From contig JAKALA010000023.1 of assembly GCA_021813325.1 (NCBI GenBank), positions 1 to 51,447 on the forward strand: a DNA stretch of 51,447 nt, in the 5' to 3' direction. Positions 34,386 to 43,107 of the stretch are shown in pieces. Under the pieces are notes generated by a model that searched no databases, was not told the origin of the DNA, and worked only from the letters and a program-made list of their open reading frames with translations. This DNA comes from a bacterium. Its GTDB lineage: Bacteria > Verrucomicrobiota > Verrucomicrobiia > Limisphaerales > UBA11358. The translations under genes and the position numbers were made by a program. Positions within the stretch are counted from its first letter, which is position 1. Each line of letters opens with the position of its first letter.

Positions 34386-36188
34386 TCATTTCGGCTTCAA
34401 CTGCGGAAACAAAATCACGTCGCGGATGCTTTCCTGGCCGAGCAGCATCATGCACAGACGATCAATGCCGATGCCGATGCCGCCGGCTGGGGGCATGCCA
34501 TGTTCGAGCGCCACGAGAAAATCTTCGTCCAGCTTCTGTTGTTCACCGCCGGCCTGATGCTCCAGCGTGGTGCGTTGCAGAATGGGATCGTTCTGTTCGG
34601 TGTAGCCGGGTGAAATTTCCTGGCCGTTGATGCAGCACTCGAAAACCTCGACGGTCGTCGGGTCATCCGGCGTGAGCTTGGCCAGCGGCACGAGTTCCTT
34701 GGGCAAATGCGTGACGAAAGTCGGCTGAATGAGCGTCGGTTCAACGAGCTTCTCGAACACCGCACCAGTGACTTCGAAATCTTCGTAGCCCTTGGCGATG
34801 TCGCCCGCGAGCTTCAAATCTTCCATCGCACGACGACGACGTTCTTCCGGCGTGACTTCAAACCAATCCTGCCCGGCTACCGCACGAACGAGGTCTTTGT
34901 ATTTGGCGCGCTTCCACGGTCGATTTAAATCAATGATTTCTACAGCCGTTAATTTTTCTAGTGTGGCTAGATGCCCTGAAACTTGCGGAGCCCAAGAATT
35001 ATGCCCAGTTGGATGGTCGGGATCGTTCCAGTTTTGGAGAGCTGTTCTGGCTTTTTCAAATAAGGGTTTGACCTCATCTAGGGCTGCGCGAGCAATTTCC
35101 CAATGCGGCTGATCGGTTCTGCTGGAATTATATTTGTCGCGGGTTTTGAAAATTTCACTCAGCAACGTTTTTGCCGATTCAAGCTCAGTTGACGGCGATT
35201 TCGATGTCATCTCAATGAACCGACCCAAGTTCGTCCAGCAATACACCAGCGATTGCAAAATTTCTCGTGTTACCTCCCCGTGACGCACCCGAGGAAATTT
35301 GTAATTCTTTTCAGGAAACACATTGCCCGCGATACAAACAACCAGCGACTCCACCGTTTCCATCATCGTCTCGTAATCGCCAAACGCCTGATACGCTTCA
35401 AGCATGGTGAACTCGGGATTGTGCCGGCGCGAGAGGCCTTCGTTGCGGAAGTTCTTGCCAATTTCAAACAGTTTATCAATGCCACCGACGAGCAGGCGCT
35501 TGTGGTAAAGTTCGAGCGCGATGCGCAGGTAAAAGTCACAACCAAGCGCGTTGTGCTTGGTGATGAACGGAGCGGCGGCGGCGCCGCCGGGAATGCCTTG
35601 CATCACCGGCGTCTCCACTTCCACATAGCCGCGATCATGGAAGAAATTCCGGATTTCGCGAATAATGTCACTGCGTTTAAGGAATATTTTTTTTACATCT
35701 TCATTCGCGATGAGGTCGAGATAACGCTGACGATAGCGGATTTCGGTGTCTTCCAATCCGTGCCATTTGGCCGGCGGCGGACGCAGCGCCTTGGCGAGGA
35801 TCACGAACGATTCCAGCTTGATGCTCGGTTCGCCGGTTTTGGTGCGGAACAACGTGCCGGTCACGCCGACGAAATCGCCGAGGTCGAGATGCGTGAACGT
35901 ATGGAAGCCGTCATCGCCAAGCACATTTTTCTGCGCGTAAACCTGGATGCGGCCGCTCTGGTCGCGCACGTCAATGAACATGGATTTGCCCATTTCGCGA
36001 TGCGCGGTGATGCGGCCGGCCACCGAAACGCGCGTGCTCTCGGGCAGGGCGCCGGACTCAAAGCCGCTGCGGGCGTTGTTACAGGCGCGGTCGGGTGTAA
36101 ACTTGTTTTGGAACGGGAAAATACCCTTGACTTCCAGCGATTTGAGCTTGGCGCGGCGCTGTTCGATGAGTGAATTCGTGTCTTCCAT
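34386..36188 (-). CDS. lysS: Lysyl-tRNA synthetase, class II, with an internal insertion
   Basis: A 600-residue enzyme charging tRNA-Lys; the usual length is about 500. The start at 36188 (MEDTNSLIEQRRAKLK) is chosen over an upstream ATG because the family begins there. The OB-fold anticodon domain (about 55-135) is followed by the class II core with motif 2 NFRNEGLSRRHNPEFTML and motif 3 GGIGIGIDRLCMMLLG. Residues ~311-418 (34935-35260) are an extra hydrophilic segment inserted between VTREI and IDLNRPWKR, encoded by DNA visibly AT-richer than the rest. The frame is intact and motifs are conserved, so the enzyme should work. Confidence 0.95.
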   Translation of the reverse strand: MEDTNSLIEQRRAKLKSLEVKGIFPFQNKFTPDRACNNARSGFESGALPESTRVSVAGRITAHREMGKSMFIDVRDQSGRIQVYAQKNVLGDDGFHTFTHLDLGDFVGVTGTLFRTKTGEPSIKLESFVILAKALRPPPAKWHGLEDTEIRYRQRYLDLIANEDVKKIFLKRSDIIREIRNFFHDRGYVEVETPVMQGIPGGAAAAPFITKHNALGCDFYLRIALELYHKRLLVGGIDKLFEIGKNFRNEGLSRRHNPEFTMLEAYQAFGDYETMMETVESLVVCIAGNVFPEKNYKFPRVRHGEVTREILQSLVYCWTNLGRFIEMTSKSPSTELESAKTLLSEIFKTRDKYNSSRTDQPHWEIARAALDEVKPLFEKARTALQNWNDPDHPTGHNSWAPQVSGHLATLEKLTAVEIIDLNRPWKRAKYKDLVRAVAGQDWFEVTPEERRRRAMEDLKLAGDIAKGYEDFEVTGAVFEKLVEPTLIQPTFVTHLPKELVPLAKLTPDDPTTVEVFECCINGQEISPGYTEQNDPILQRTTLEHQAGGEQQKLDEDFLVALEHGMPPAGGIGIGIDRLCMMLLGQESIRDVILFPQLKPK

Positions 36189-36242
36189 AAAAGTGACGGC
36201 GGGCATTAAACCACAATTTGGCGGGGGAAACCAAGAAGCAAA

Positions 36243-36309
36243 GTGGGCTGGCATTGGTTGCGCCACCTACCAGCTTCCAACTCTGCATCGCGCAGCCATG
36301 TCAGCCCAC
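36243..36309. repeat. Long hairpin upstream of lysS
   Basis: Arm one, 36243-36263, pairs with arm two, 36290-36309: GTGGGCTGGCAT with ATGTCAGCCCAC and, after a single bulged T, GGTTGCGC with GCGCAGCC. That gives 20 pairs (two G-U) around a 26-nt loop. It ends 55 bases before the lysS start, so it may lie in the leader RNA or be the relic of a small repeat element. Confidence 0.65.
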
Positions 36310-36469
36310 CGAGAACCTACGCCCGTCCGGCAAATGCGCAAGGGGTGAAATGGGAAAATTTCGAAGTTTAAACGGAACGCCGTCTCAGGATAAGTCGAAT
36401 CAGGCAACGTCTTGCCACAAGCCCACTTGAGAGTTTAAAAACGTCGCTGCCGTCTGGAGTCACAGCTTT

Positions 36470-36510
36470 GCCCTACCCTTATCTGGTAGGGCTGGCCTGC
36501 TGGTCAGCCC
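36470..36510. repeat. Two mutually exclusive hairpins
   Basis: GCCCTACC (36470-36477) pairs with GGTAGGGC (36485-36492). Part of the second arm, GGGC, is also the start of GGGCTGGCC (36489-36497), which pairs with GGTCAGCCC (36502-36510). Only one can form fully at a time. It lies about 105 bases downstream of the exbD stop at 36617, so it could terminate that operon. The GGGCTG/CAGCCC core also occurs in the hairpin at 36243. Confidence 0.55.
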
Positions 36511-36616
36511 AAATGTTCTGTCTGTAAATCGGTTGTAGTATTTCTGAGGCCGCGCTACCACGATCAGTTTTGGCGCTTACTAATCCGGCGGGTAAACACG
36601 GGCCAGCAGGCGCCGT

Positions 36617-37021
36617 TCATTGCGTGGCCATGCCGAGCTTGGTGATGTCGAGCTGACGCAGAATGTCCAGAACGGAAACCATGGACTGATAATCCGCGTC
36701 ATCGGCGCCTTTGACCACCACGCCAAGATCCGGGTCCGCGGTTTTGAGCGCACTGAGCTGTTCGCGTAATTGCGCTTGCGTCACGGGTGCTTGGTTCAAG
36801 GTGATTCCCCCATGCGCGTCAATCTCAATGCGGGTGGGTTCCACCTTGGGCTTCTGAGTCGCGGGTTTGCCGGAAGGCAGGTTAATTTCCAAGTTGTTCA
36901 TCATTTGCGGCGTGGTAATGATGAAAATGACGAGCAGCACAAACACCAAATCCAACAACGGCGTGATGTTCAGCTCGTTCATGGTGCTGTGACCGTAACG
37001 GGATGTTTTTTTGAGGCTCAT
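36617..37021 (-). CDS. exbD: ExbD/TolR family biopolymer transporter, second copy
   Basis: A 134-residue inner-membrane protein with one N-terminal helix (PLLDLVFVLLVIFIITTP). The helix Asp in PLLDLVF is the proton-carrying residue of the family. The periplasmic part (INLPSGKPATQKPKVEPTRI onward) is of normal length. It overlaps the TonB-like gene by 4 bases (ATGA type) and is last in the exbB-exbD-tonB-exbD cluster. Having two ExbD copies is common in this phylum; they probably form a mixed or alternative stator complex. Confidence 0.92.
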   Translation of the reverse strand: MSLKKTSRYGHSTMNELNITPLLDLVFVLLVIFIITTPQMMNNLEINLPSGKPATQKPKVEPTRIEIDAHGGITLNQAPVTQAQLREQLSALKTADPDLGVVVKGADDADYQSMVSVLDILRQLDITKLGMATQ

Positions 37022-37692
37022 TGCATCAACCCGGATTCGATGGGTTCTTCCTGCACGTCAAACCGGATGGTGACGGTGGACGGAAAATTCGTCGGCGGAT
37101 TCCGGCTGATGTTGGTGACGAGTTTGAAAACGTCTTTGACGCTTTTATCCCAGCGCTCATTGCCCGAGCCTTTGAGCCATTTTAACAGGCTTAAATCGCC
37201 TTTTTTGTCCACGCCCACCTGCACTTCCGCCACGTAATTATCATCGTCCATGTCCTCGGGGCGGTTCCATTTGGAGCGCAGTTCATACTCCATGTAACCC
37301 TTGTAAAGTTGCACGGGATCGCTTTCAGAAATGACGGTTTTGCCGCCGGCGAAATCAAAACTCGGCAGCTCGGTGGCGGCGGGCGCCACCACGGGCGGCG
37401 CGGCCACGGGCGGCGCGGTTTTGGGGGCTTCCACCACCTTGGGCGGTTCCACCTTCGGCGGCTCGACTTTGGGCGGTTCCACCTTCGGTGGCTCCGGCTT
37501 GGGTTTGGGCGGTTCGGGTTTCTTCTCCTTCACCAGTTCGACGGCGATTTTTTGCAGTTTTTTGCCGATCAAACCTTCGCGGGCTGCGAAGTAAAACAAC
37601 AGCGCCACCAAAATGCCGTGGAACACCGCCGAAATGATGAGGTTTACCTTCGACGAGTTTTTGCGGGCTTTGGGCTGGGATTGCGGGATCAT
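37018..37692 (-). CDS. TonB-like energy transducer
   Basis: A 224-residue protein with an N-terminal membrane helix (LIISAVFHGILVALLFYFA), a proline/lysine-rich spacer of repeated PPKVEPPKV units (about 55-105) that spans the periplasm, and a C-terminal TonB-type fold (YVAEVQVGVDKKGDLSLLKW and RNPPTNFPSTVTIRFDV). It carries proton-motive energy from ExbB/ExbD to outer-membrane receptors. It overlaps both flanking exbD genes by 4 bases. No TonB-dependent receptor is found in the window, so its partner is elsewhere; a TolA-like role is the alternative. Confidence 0.88.
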   Translation of the reverse strand: MIPQSQPKARKNSSKVNLIISAVFHGILVALLFYFAAREGLIGKKLQKIAVELVKEKKPEPPKPKPEPPKVEPPKVEPPKVEPPKVVEAPKTAPPVAAPPVVAPAATELPSFDFAGGKTVISESDPVQLYKGYMEYELRSKWNRPEDMDDDNYVAEVQVGVDKKGDLSLLKWLKGSGNERWDKSVKDVFKLVTNISRNPPTNFPSTVTIRFDVQEEPIESGLMQ

Positions 37693-38096
37693 TTATTTAC
37701 TTCCGTGGCGAGATCCACTTTCACGATGTTGGCCTGCTGACAGATGTCGAGCACTTCGCGGATTTGCTTGTATTTGGTGTGGGCGTCACCGCGCACGATG
37801 ACATTTAAATCCGGGTTGTCGGTTCGCCGGCTGATGAGCCTGGCCAGAAGGTCGTTCACGCCGACATCTTCGCGATCCAGATAGATTTTCCCGTCGGCCT
37901 GCACGGAGATGTAATTCGCCTTGCGCGGCGGATCCTTTAAGTGCTTGGCCGCAGTGGGCAGTTTCAGCTCGGTTTCCTTGACCGGCGGGATGGTGGTGAT
38001 GATGAAAATCACCAGCAACACGAACGCCAGATCCAGCAGCGGCGTGATGTTCAGTTCCGTCAGCGATTCGTGGGCTGTGCGCGAGCACTTTTTCAT
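37689..38096 (-). CDS. exbD: ExbD/TolR family biopolymer transporter, first copy
   Basis: A 135-residue protein from ATG 38096 (MKKCSRTAHESLTELNI); the open frame has a TTG 18 bases upstream, directly after the exbB stop. One membrane helix PLLDLAFVLLVIFIIT carries the conserved Asp. The periplasmic part contains TAAKHLKDPPRKANYISVQA. It resembles the second copy clearly in the first 50 residues, less beyond. It lies 18 bases after exbB and overlaps the TonB-like gene by 4 bases. Confidence 0.92.
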   Translation of the reverse strand: MKKCSRTAHESLTELNITPLLDLAFVLLVIFIITTIPPVKETELKLPTAAKHLKDPPRKANYISVQADGKIYLDREDVGVNDLLARLISRRTDNPDLNVIVRGDAHTKYKQIREVLDICQQANIVKVDLATEVNK

Positions 38097-38114
38097 CGGT
38101 CGATGGCCGGTCAA

Positions 38115-38948
38115 TTAACGTTGCGCCAACGGCTGTTCATGGCGTTTCAAGGCGCCGGCGATTTTGTCTTCGATGTCGCGGTTGTCCACGTAGGTGTGCT
38201 CGATCTGGTTTGCGTAGCGCGAAGCGTAACCGTCCAGTTCCTGCGTGAGTGCCCGAATGGTGGTCACCATGAAGTTGTAGGCAAACATCGCCGGAATGGC
38301 CACCAGCAAGCCGGTTACCGTGGCCACGAGGGCCGCCGCCACGCCGGGCGCCATGGCAGTCAGGCTGGCCGAGTTGGAGGCGGCAATGCCGGCGAAGGTG
38401 GACATCACACCCCAGACTGTGCCCAGCAAGCCGATGAACGGTCCGCCCGCCACGGCCGTGGACAAAACGATCATGCCTTTTTCCAAAGACATGGCCTGCG
38501 CCGCCGCCGCCTCTTCCAAAACCACCTTCACGGCTTCAAAAGCGGAATTGCTGATCTTGGTGGTGGTGGCACGTGCGAGGTGGTCGGTGTTGCCGTCGCC
38601 GCTGCTGACGCCTTTGGCGGATTCGGCCACGCTGACCGGGTTGTTTTTGAGGTGATACATTACTTCGTCCGCGCCGCGGTCATACAACATCCAGGCCGGA
38701 GCGCCGTCGAATTCTTCACCGCGTTTCTTGACGTCGAGCGGATCGCGCGTGGCGGAGTAGGCCGCCATGAATTTTTTGGTGGTCCGGCGGGCGATGGTAA
38801 GCTGGCGAAACTTGGTGATGATGATCGTCCAACTGAACAAAGAAAGCAGGAGGAGACAAATGACGGTAACCTTGCCTTCGGTCGTCGCATTTTGAATGGC
38901 GTAAACCGCGGCATTACTGGCAAGGAGGGGTTGGATCATAATGGTCAT
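38115..38948 (-). CDS. exbB: MotA/TolQ/ExbB proton channel family protein
   Basis: A 277-residue inner-membrane protein with three helices: about 25-45 (VTVICLLLLSLFSWTIIITK), and a pair near 155-180 (PFIGLLGTVWGVMSTFAGIA) and 200-225 (GVAAALVATVTGLLVAIPAM). These are the TolQ/ExbB signature regions. It forms the proton channel with the ExbD partners that follow. First gene of the cluster; it starts 16 bases after the AraC regulator stop on the same strand, so the regulator may be co-transcribed. Confidence 0.92.
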   Translation of the reverse strand: MTIMIQPLLASNAAVYAIQNATTEGKVTVICLLLLSLFSWTIIITKFRQLTIARRTTKKFMAAYSATRDPLDVKKRGEEFDGAPAWMLYDRGADEVMYHLKNNPVSVAESAKGVSSGDGNTDHLARATTTKISNSAFEAVKVVLEEAAAAQAMSLEKGMIVLSTAVAGGPFIGLLGTVWGVMSTFAGIAASNSASLTAMAPGVAAALVATVTGLLVAIPAMFAYNFMVTTIRALTQELDGYASRYANQIEHTYVDNRDIEDKIAGALKRHEQPLAQR

Positions 38949-38964
38949 AATTTAAAAACTTCCG

Positions 38965-39822
38965 TTACGAATTGGGTTGGGATTCCGGGGTGGGGTCTGC
39001 ATCCGTCGCCGGCATGGCGCTGGAGTGGAGCTGCCGCCATTCGCGCGGGGTCAATCCGAACCGCTTTTTAAACATGGAATTAAACAAGCCCAGATGGCGG
39101 TAGCCGCTTTCAAAGGCAATGTGGCTGATCTTGTCATTGGGGTCCGCCAGCAACTGGCTGGCCCGCTGCAAACGCAATTCCGCCTGGCGCGCGCGGAGCG
39201 AAACGCCAAATTCCAGCCGGAACAACCGGCTGAAGTGGCGCTCGCTGCAATCCAGCATGCCCGCGAGCCGGCTCAAGGACTGCCGGGCCAGTTCGGCGTC
39301 CGGCATTTGCTCGACAAGCTGCCGGAAACGCTGGCGCAACTTGTGTCCGCTTTCATCGGTCACCGGGCGGACCAGAAGGCCGCCCACGGCCTGCGACCAG
39401 AATTGAAACAAGGCCGCGCGCGAAGGCAGGCTTTCCGGGCGGGCCTGATGCACCAGGCGGGAAAATTTCTGCCCCAGCGCTTCGGTGGCCTTGAAGAAAA
39501 TGATCTGGCCGTTCAGGCTGTGCGCCATCTGTTCCAGCTTGTTGCCCTCGGCCACGGTCAGCAACCCGTTTAAAAGCGGAATTTGAATGAGGTAAAATTC
39601 CAGCGCCAGTTTTCCCAACTGGCTGGCCCGCACGACCATGTTGGGCGCGCTGCAAACCACAAATCCATCGCCTTCTTTCAGCTCGCTCACATGGCCGCCG
39701 TGCATCCAGTAACCGATGCCTTCGCTGATCCGGGCCGCCACCCAACCCGGCAACGGCACCGTCCATTCCTCGGAAGGAGGCAGGACGATGGTCTGCAAAA
39801 TTAAATGGCGTTCGGTATTCAT
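38965..39822 (-). CDS. AraC family transcriptional regulator
   Basis: A 285-residue regulator. The N-terminal 170 residues are a cupin-like sensor (EGIGYWMHGGHVSELKEGDG). The C-terminal 100 residues hold two helix-turn-helix motifs: SLSRLAGMLDCSERHFSRLF and KISHIAFESGYRHLGLFNSM. It precedes the Exb/Ton cluster by 16 bases and may be expressed with it. In this phylum such regulators often control polysaccharide or iron uptake; the ligand cannot be read. Confidence 0.9.
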   Translation of the reverse strand: MNTERHLILQTIVLPPSEEWTVPLPGWVAARISEGIGYWMHGGHVSELKEGDGFVVCSAPNMVVRASQLGKLALEFYLIQIPLLNGLLTVAEGNKLEQMAHSLNGQIIFFKATEALGQKFSRLVHQARPESLPSRAALFQFWSQAVGGLLVRPVTDESGHKLRQRFRQLVEQMPDAELARQSLSRLAGMLDCSERHFSRLFRLEFGVSLRARQAELRLQRASQLLADPNDKISHIAFESGYRHLGLFNSMFKKRFGLTPREWRQLHSSAMPATDADPTPESQPNS

Positions 39823-40003
39823 CAGCCGTGATTAATAATGTCCATGCACTGTGTCTTTCTAGTTTCTAAAACATCACGTTTTGGAAACAACCCCGGGCGG
39901 CATGACCGGAAAGTGTCACCCCGCCAATCCGGCGCGTTGCCGGTGGCGCCACCGGCCGGCTTCACTTCCTCCTTGGATTTTCCACTCAAACTCCGCGGAC
40001 ACT

Positions 40004-41620
40004 TTAAAAGCGGACACCGAAATCCACTTGAAACAGGCTGAAGTTGTCCATGGGATTCATCTGCGGGAGATCGCCATTGCTGCCGCCGGTGCCGAGTTTG
40101 TGGTTGATGCGGCTGGCATAGCCATAGCGGGCCGCGCCGTAAACGTTGTCGGTGAAACAGTAGGCCAGCGACACAAAAAGGCCCTGCATGTTTTCGCGGC
40201 CTTCAAACACGTCGGAATCGATCAGGTTCGGGTCCAGCGCGTATTGCTCGATGTGCTGCCAATAACCGCGCAGTTCCCAGGCATGGCGCCGGGTGCTGTT
40301 GCCATAAACCGCGCCTTGCATCGGACCGTAGTCGATATTGGTGCTGCCGATGCCAAAGCCGATTTGATAGGCGTGAATATCCTTGGTCTGCGGCGATGAA
40401 AATGACTTGGTATCGATGGTGCCGGCCCCGGGACCGCTGGTGGAAAAATAATAGGAATTGGCCGCTTCAAAAGCCGCTTGAGCACGGGCAGCCCCTTGCA
40501 GGTTTTGCGCGTAGTCGCCGAAAAACCGCAGCTTGTATTTTTCGAGCTTCAGGTCCACTTCAAACGGCACGTCGAACACCATGAGCTTGTTGACGCCGTC
40601 CTGATTGGCGTAAAACCCGTCAAAGCCCGGGCTGGCCAGGTTGTAATTTGCCGGTGTGCCGCTGACGCCGTTTTGCGAGCCTTGACCCACATAAGTGCCG
40701 GCGAAATCAGGATTGTAACCGTCGCCGCTGGCCGCCGGATTTTTGCCGACGTTAAACCGCGTGTATAAATACAGCGTCGGCGCGAACTTGAAATTCAACC
40801 TGGGTGTGAGGTGATAATTGACCCCGCCCTGCAACGCCAGCAGGAACGGCAAATCCGAACTGTTGACGGAAACCGGATTGAAATAGCCCGCCGTCGTCTT
40901 CGTGGGATTGGTGTCTTGATACAAAAACTGGCCGAACGTGGCGAAAAAATCCGCTTCGCCCACCGTGGTTTTGAAACGTTCCGCCGCGCCTTCCGGGTTC
41001 AAATCGCTGTCCCACACCATCGGCGTCGCGTAAAGCGGATTGGCCATTTTGCCGAGCGTGATCTCCGCCCAATCTTCCGGATGCCAGCCGATATACGCCT
41101 GGCTCACATAAATTCCGGCATTGGATTTGCCAAACGGGCTGGTCTGGCCGGTCTGACCGAAGGTCGCCCAAGCCGAGCGCGGATTGGCGGACGTGTCAAA
41201 CCGTATCCCGTAATAAAAATTGTCGAAGGCCTCGCCGCGCACCCCGAACCGCACCGAATAGCGCAGCCGGTTCAAATTAATGCTGCCGCCGCTGGGATCA
41301 TGGGCCGAACGCGCCTCATACCGCAACCGCACGTCGCCAAAAATATCCATGTTCTTCACGCCCACCTTGCTTTTCCAAAACGACTCGGGCGCCGCCACGC
41401 CGGCCATTTCATTGGTGCGCAGACGATCCGCCTCGGCTTTCACTTTCGCGGCCTCCTGCTGGGTGACGTAGCCTTTTTGAATGAACAAATCCAGCAACGG
41501 ATCGGGCGTGGTGTCAGCCGGCGTCTCGGCACACCAGCTGGTGCCGGCGGCCAAAATGGAGCATACCCACAGAATATCGCGGACGGATTCAGCGCGGCGC
41601 TGCTTCTTGAAAATTCGCAT
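40004..41620 (-). CDS. Putative outer-membrane porin
   Basis: A 538-residue protein. After a signal peptide (ILWVCSILAAGTSWCAE) comes a short helical segment, LLDLFIQKGYVTQQEAAKVK, typical of phosphate-selective-type and related porins of this phylum. The rest is a 16- to 18-strand barrel rich in Gly, Tyr and Phe, beginning MDIFGDVRLRYEARSAHDP and ending FQVDFGVRF with a terminal Phe. It should be a passive channel for anions or small solutes. A Pho-box-like pair of repeats lies 46-63 bases upstream, in the correct orientation, which suggests induction at low phosphate. Confidence 0.82.
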   Translation of the reverse strand: MRIFKKQRRAESVRDILWVCSILAAGTSWCAETPADTTPDPLLDLFIQKGYVTQQEAAKVKAEADRLRTNEMAGVAAPESFWKSKVGVKNMDIFGDVRLRYEARSAHDPSGGSINLNRLRYSVRFGVRGEAFDNFYYGIRFDTSANPRSAWATFGQTGQTSPFGKSNAGIYVSQAYIGWHPEDWAEITLGKMANPLYATPMVWDSDLNPEGAAERFKTTVGEADFFATFGQFLYQDTNPTKTTAGYFNPVSVNSSDLPFLLALQGGVNYHLTPRLNFKFAPTLYLYTRFNVGKNPAASGDGYNPDFAGTYVGQGSQNGVSGTPANYNLASPGFDGFYANQDGVNKLMVFDVPFEVDLKLEKYKLRFFGDYAQNLQGAARAQAAFEAANSYYFSTSGPGAGTIDTKSFSSPQTKDIHAYQIGFGIGSTNIDYGPMQGAVYGNSTRRHAWELRGYWQHIEQYALDPNLIDSDVFEGRENMQGLFVSLAYCFTDNVYGAARYGYASRINHKLGTGGSNGDLPQMNPMDNFSLFQVDFGVRF

Positions 41621-41665
41621 GCGTCAAATGATGCAAGCTCAAAGCGACAGATTAATGTCGCAACC

Positions 41666-41683
41666 GTTACAAAACGGTTACAA
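41666..41683 (-). promoter_or_regulatory. Pho-box-like direct repeat upstream of the porin
   Basis: On the minus strand the site reads TTGTAAC CGTT TTGTAAC: two identical 7-mers with an 11-base period. The known Pho box is CTGTCAT-N4-CTGTCAC with the same period; TGT and the following A match. A third, weaker unit (TGTCGCA) lies next to it on the plus strand. It lies 46-63 bases before the porin start in the same orientation. Confidence 0.45.
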
Positions 41684-41825
41684 GCCAGCTTCGCGGCGCC
41701 GTCGTGTCACGGGCGGTGTCGAGGCTGTCCCCCGCGTTTGAGGATTTATGATCTCTGGGCATGCGCCCGTCGTCTGAACCGCTTTGAGTTGCCTGGCCGC
41801 TCAAGGGGAGATCTTTTGCGTCAGT

Positions 41826-41861
41826 GACAGGCGAGACGCCTGTCCGACAACCTCTGTCGGA
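41826..41861. repeat. REP-like hairpin doublet
   Basis: GACAGGCG (41826-41833) pairs with CGCCTGTC (41837-41844) around AGA. The overlapping TCCGACA (41843-41849) pairs with TGTCGGA (41855-41861) around five bases. Paired small hairpins of this type are repeated extragenic palindromes; only one copy is in the window. Confidence 0.6.
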
Positions 41862-42352
41862 CGGCGGAACTTTGCGGGGAGGGGTGAAATTAATTTGCCC
41901 TTTTGCCGCAACCCGGCGTGGTCCTTCCAAGGACAACATCAACACGCACTCCGCAGCGACGGCCGCGTTCCGTAAAGCGGCCACTCGAAGGTCGGACAAA
42001 ATTCAGATGGAGACGCGAAGGGTCGAAGTCGGCGCGCTTTCTGGACGGTCTGTTGGCGGCGATTCAATGTTCCATAACTGTCGGATGAGGTCGCCAAAAA
42101 ATTTAACCTGGCGATTCGCCGCGTTGCGTAACCTTTTGGAAACGAAACGTCCTTTTCACCGCGATTCTTGAAAATGTAACACACAAGTCGCTTGGCTACA
42201 AATAGTTGCGATGCGGAATTGCAGGTCTCAAAAGCGCTGTCGCGTGTCCTTGGAAATGAAGTTTTTCGGTTCCGGTTTTTCTAACCTTGGCCTTGGTAAA
42301 TCACATCGGTGGCTTGACGTGAAACCGCAACCAAAACCAAACAATTAACAAC

Positions 42353-43045
42353 ATGAATAAAATATACAAAGCAACCTTGCTGGCCGCCTTGGGACTTTCC
42401 GGCGTGCTGTCGGCCCAGGCTGCGACTTACAATGGCGATCTCCTCGTGGGCTTCACCACCCAATCGGGCAATGATTTGATCTACGACTTGGGGAGCACGG
42501 CCTCGTTGTTGAGCGGACAGACTTGGAATCTGACCGCGCTGCTCACGGGCTATAATTTGAACGCCGTCAACTGGGGCCTCATAGGCGATGCGAATTTGAG
42601 CGGCATTCACACGGCATGGAGTTCGACGGAAGGCGTCACGCCCGGTTCGATTCCCAGCACCGCTGCCTGGGGCAAGATTGACACGGCGGTAAAATCTATT
42701 TATCAAAATTTCGGCGCGGCGGGCGCCGGCCAGTCGCTCTCGATTGACTCGGCGGACGACAACAGTTGGAATCACCAGACGGTCAGCCCGAGCCTGACCA
42801 CGCAATATGCCAACGTCTATGGCAATCCCAATGTGGTGGGCCTCACTTCAGCCAGCCTGTTCAGCGCCGTGGGCGACGGCTCGACTCCTTCTCTGCTGGG
42901 CACGTTCAGCTTGAACAGCAGCAGCGTGTTGACCTACTCCGCCACTCCGGCGCCCGAACCCGGCACCTTCGCCCTGATCGGCGGCGGCGCGGCGCTGTTG
43001 CTGGTGTTCCGCAACAAGTTTCGTCGGCCAAACTCACAGTCCTGA
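42353..43045 (+). CDS. PEP-CTERM surface protein
   Basis: A 230-residue secreted protein with signal peptide (LLAALGLSGVLSAQAA) and a PEP-CTERM tail: APEPGT, hydrophobic helix (FALIGGGAALLLVF), then RNKFRR. The middle 180 residues match the protein at 46542 closely: VGFTTQSGNDLIYDLG, GQTWNL, GYNLN, IPSTAAWGKIDT. The function is unknown; such proteins are exported and sorted by exosortase. It starts an apparent cluster with a PstS-like binding protein 62 bases downstream. Confidence 0.88.
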   Translation: MNKIYKATLLAALGLSGVLSAQAATYNGDLLVGFTTQSGNDLIYDLGSTASLLSGQTWNLTALLTGYNLNAVNWGLIGDANLSGIHTAWSSTEGVTPGSIPSTAAWGKIDTAVKSIYQNFGAAGAGQSLSIDSADDNSWNHQTVSPSLTTQYANVYGNPNVVGLTSASLFSAVGDGSTPSLLGTFSLNSSSVLTYSATPAPEPGTFALIGGGAALLLVFRNKFRRPNSQS

Positions 43046-43107
43046 TCCCTCTCAATATCACCAACAAAATTAGCAACCAAACAACTACACATAACCAATA
43101 AACTCAA

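Larger units (their letters stand above)
36189..36616. other. 428-bp gap with two strong hairpins
   Basis: No gene is supported. The region holds the hairpins at 36243-36309 and 36470-36510 and should contain the lysS promoter. The short frames seen here have no recognisable domain. Confidence 0.6.
41621..42352. other. 732-bp divergent intergenic region
   Basis: No gene is supported. The region holds the Pho-box-like repeat of the porin, a REP-like hairpin doublet at 41826-41861, and the promoter of the PEP-CTERM gene at 42353. The short frames across it have no recognisable domain. Confidence 0.6.

Noticed and set aside
42190-42215. Sigma-54-type promoter before the PEP-CTERM gene
   Set aside because: GG and GC are present but 12 bases apart instead of the required 10.
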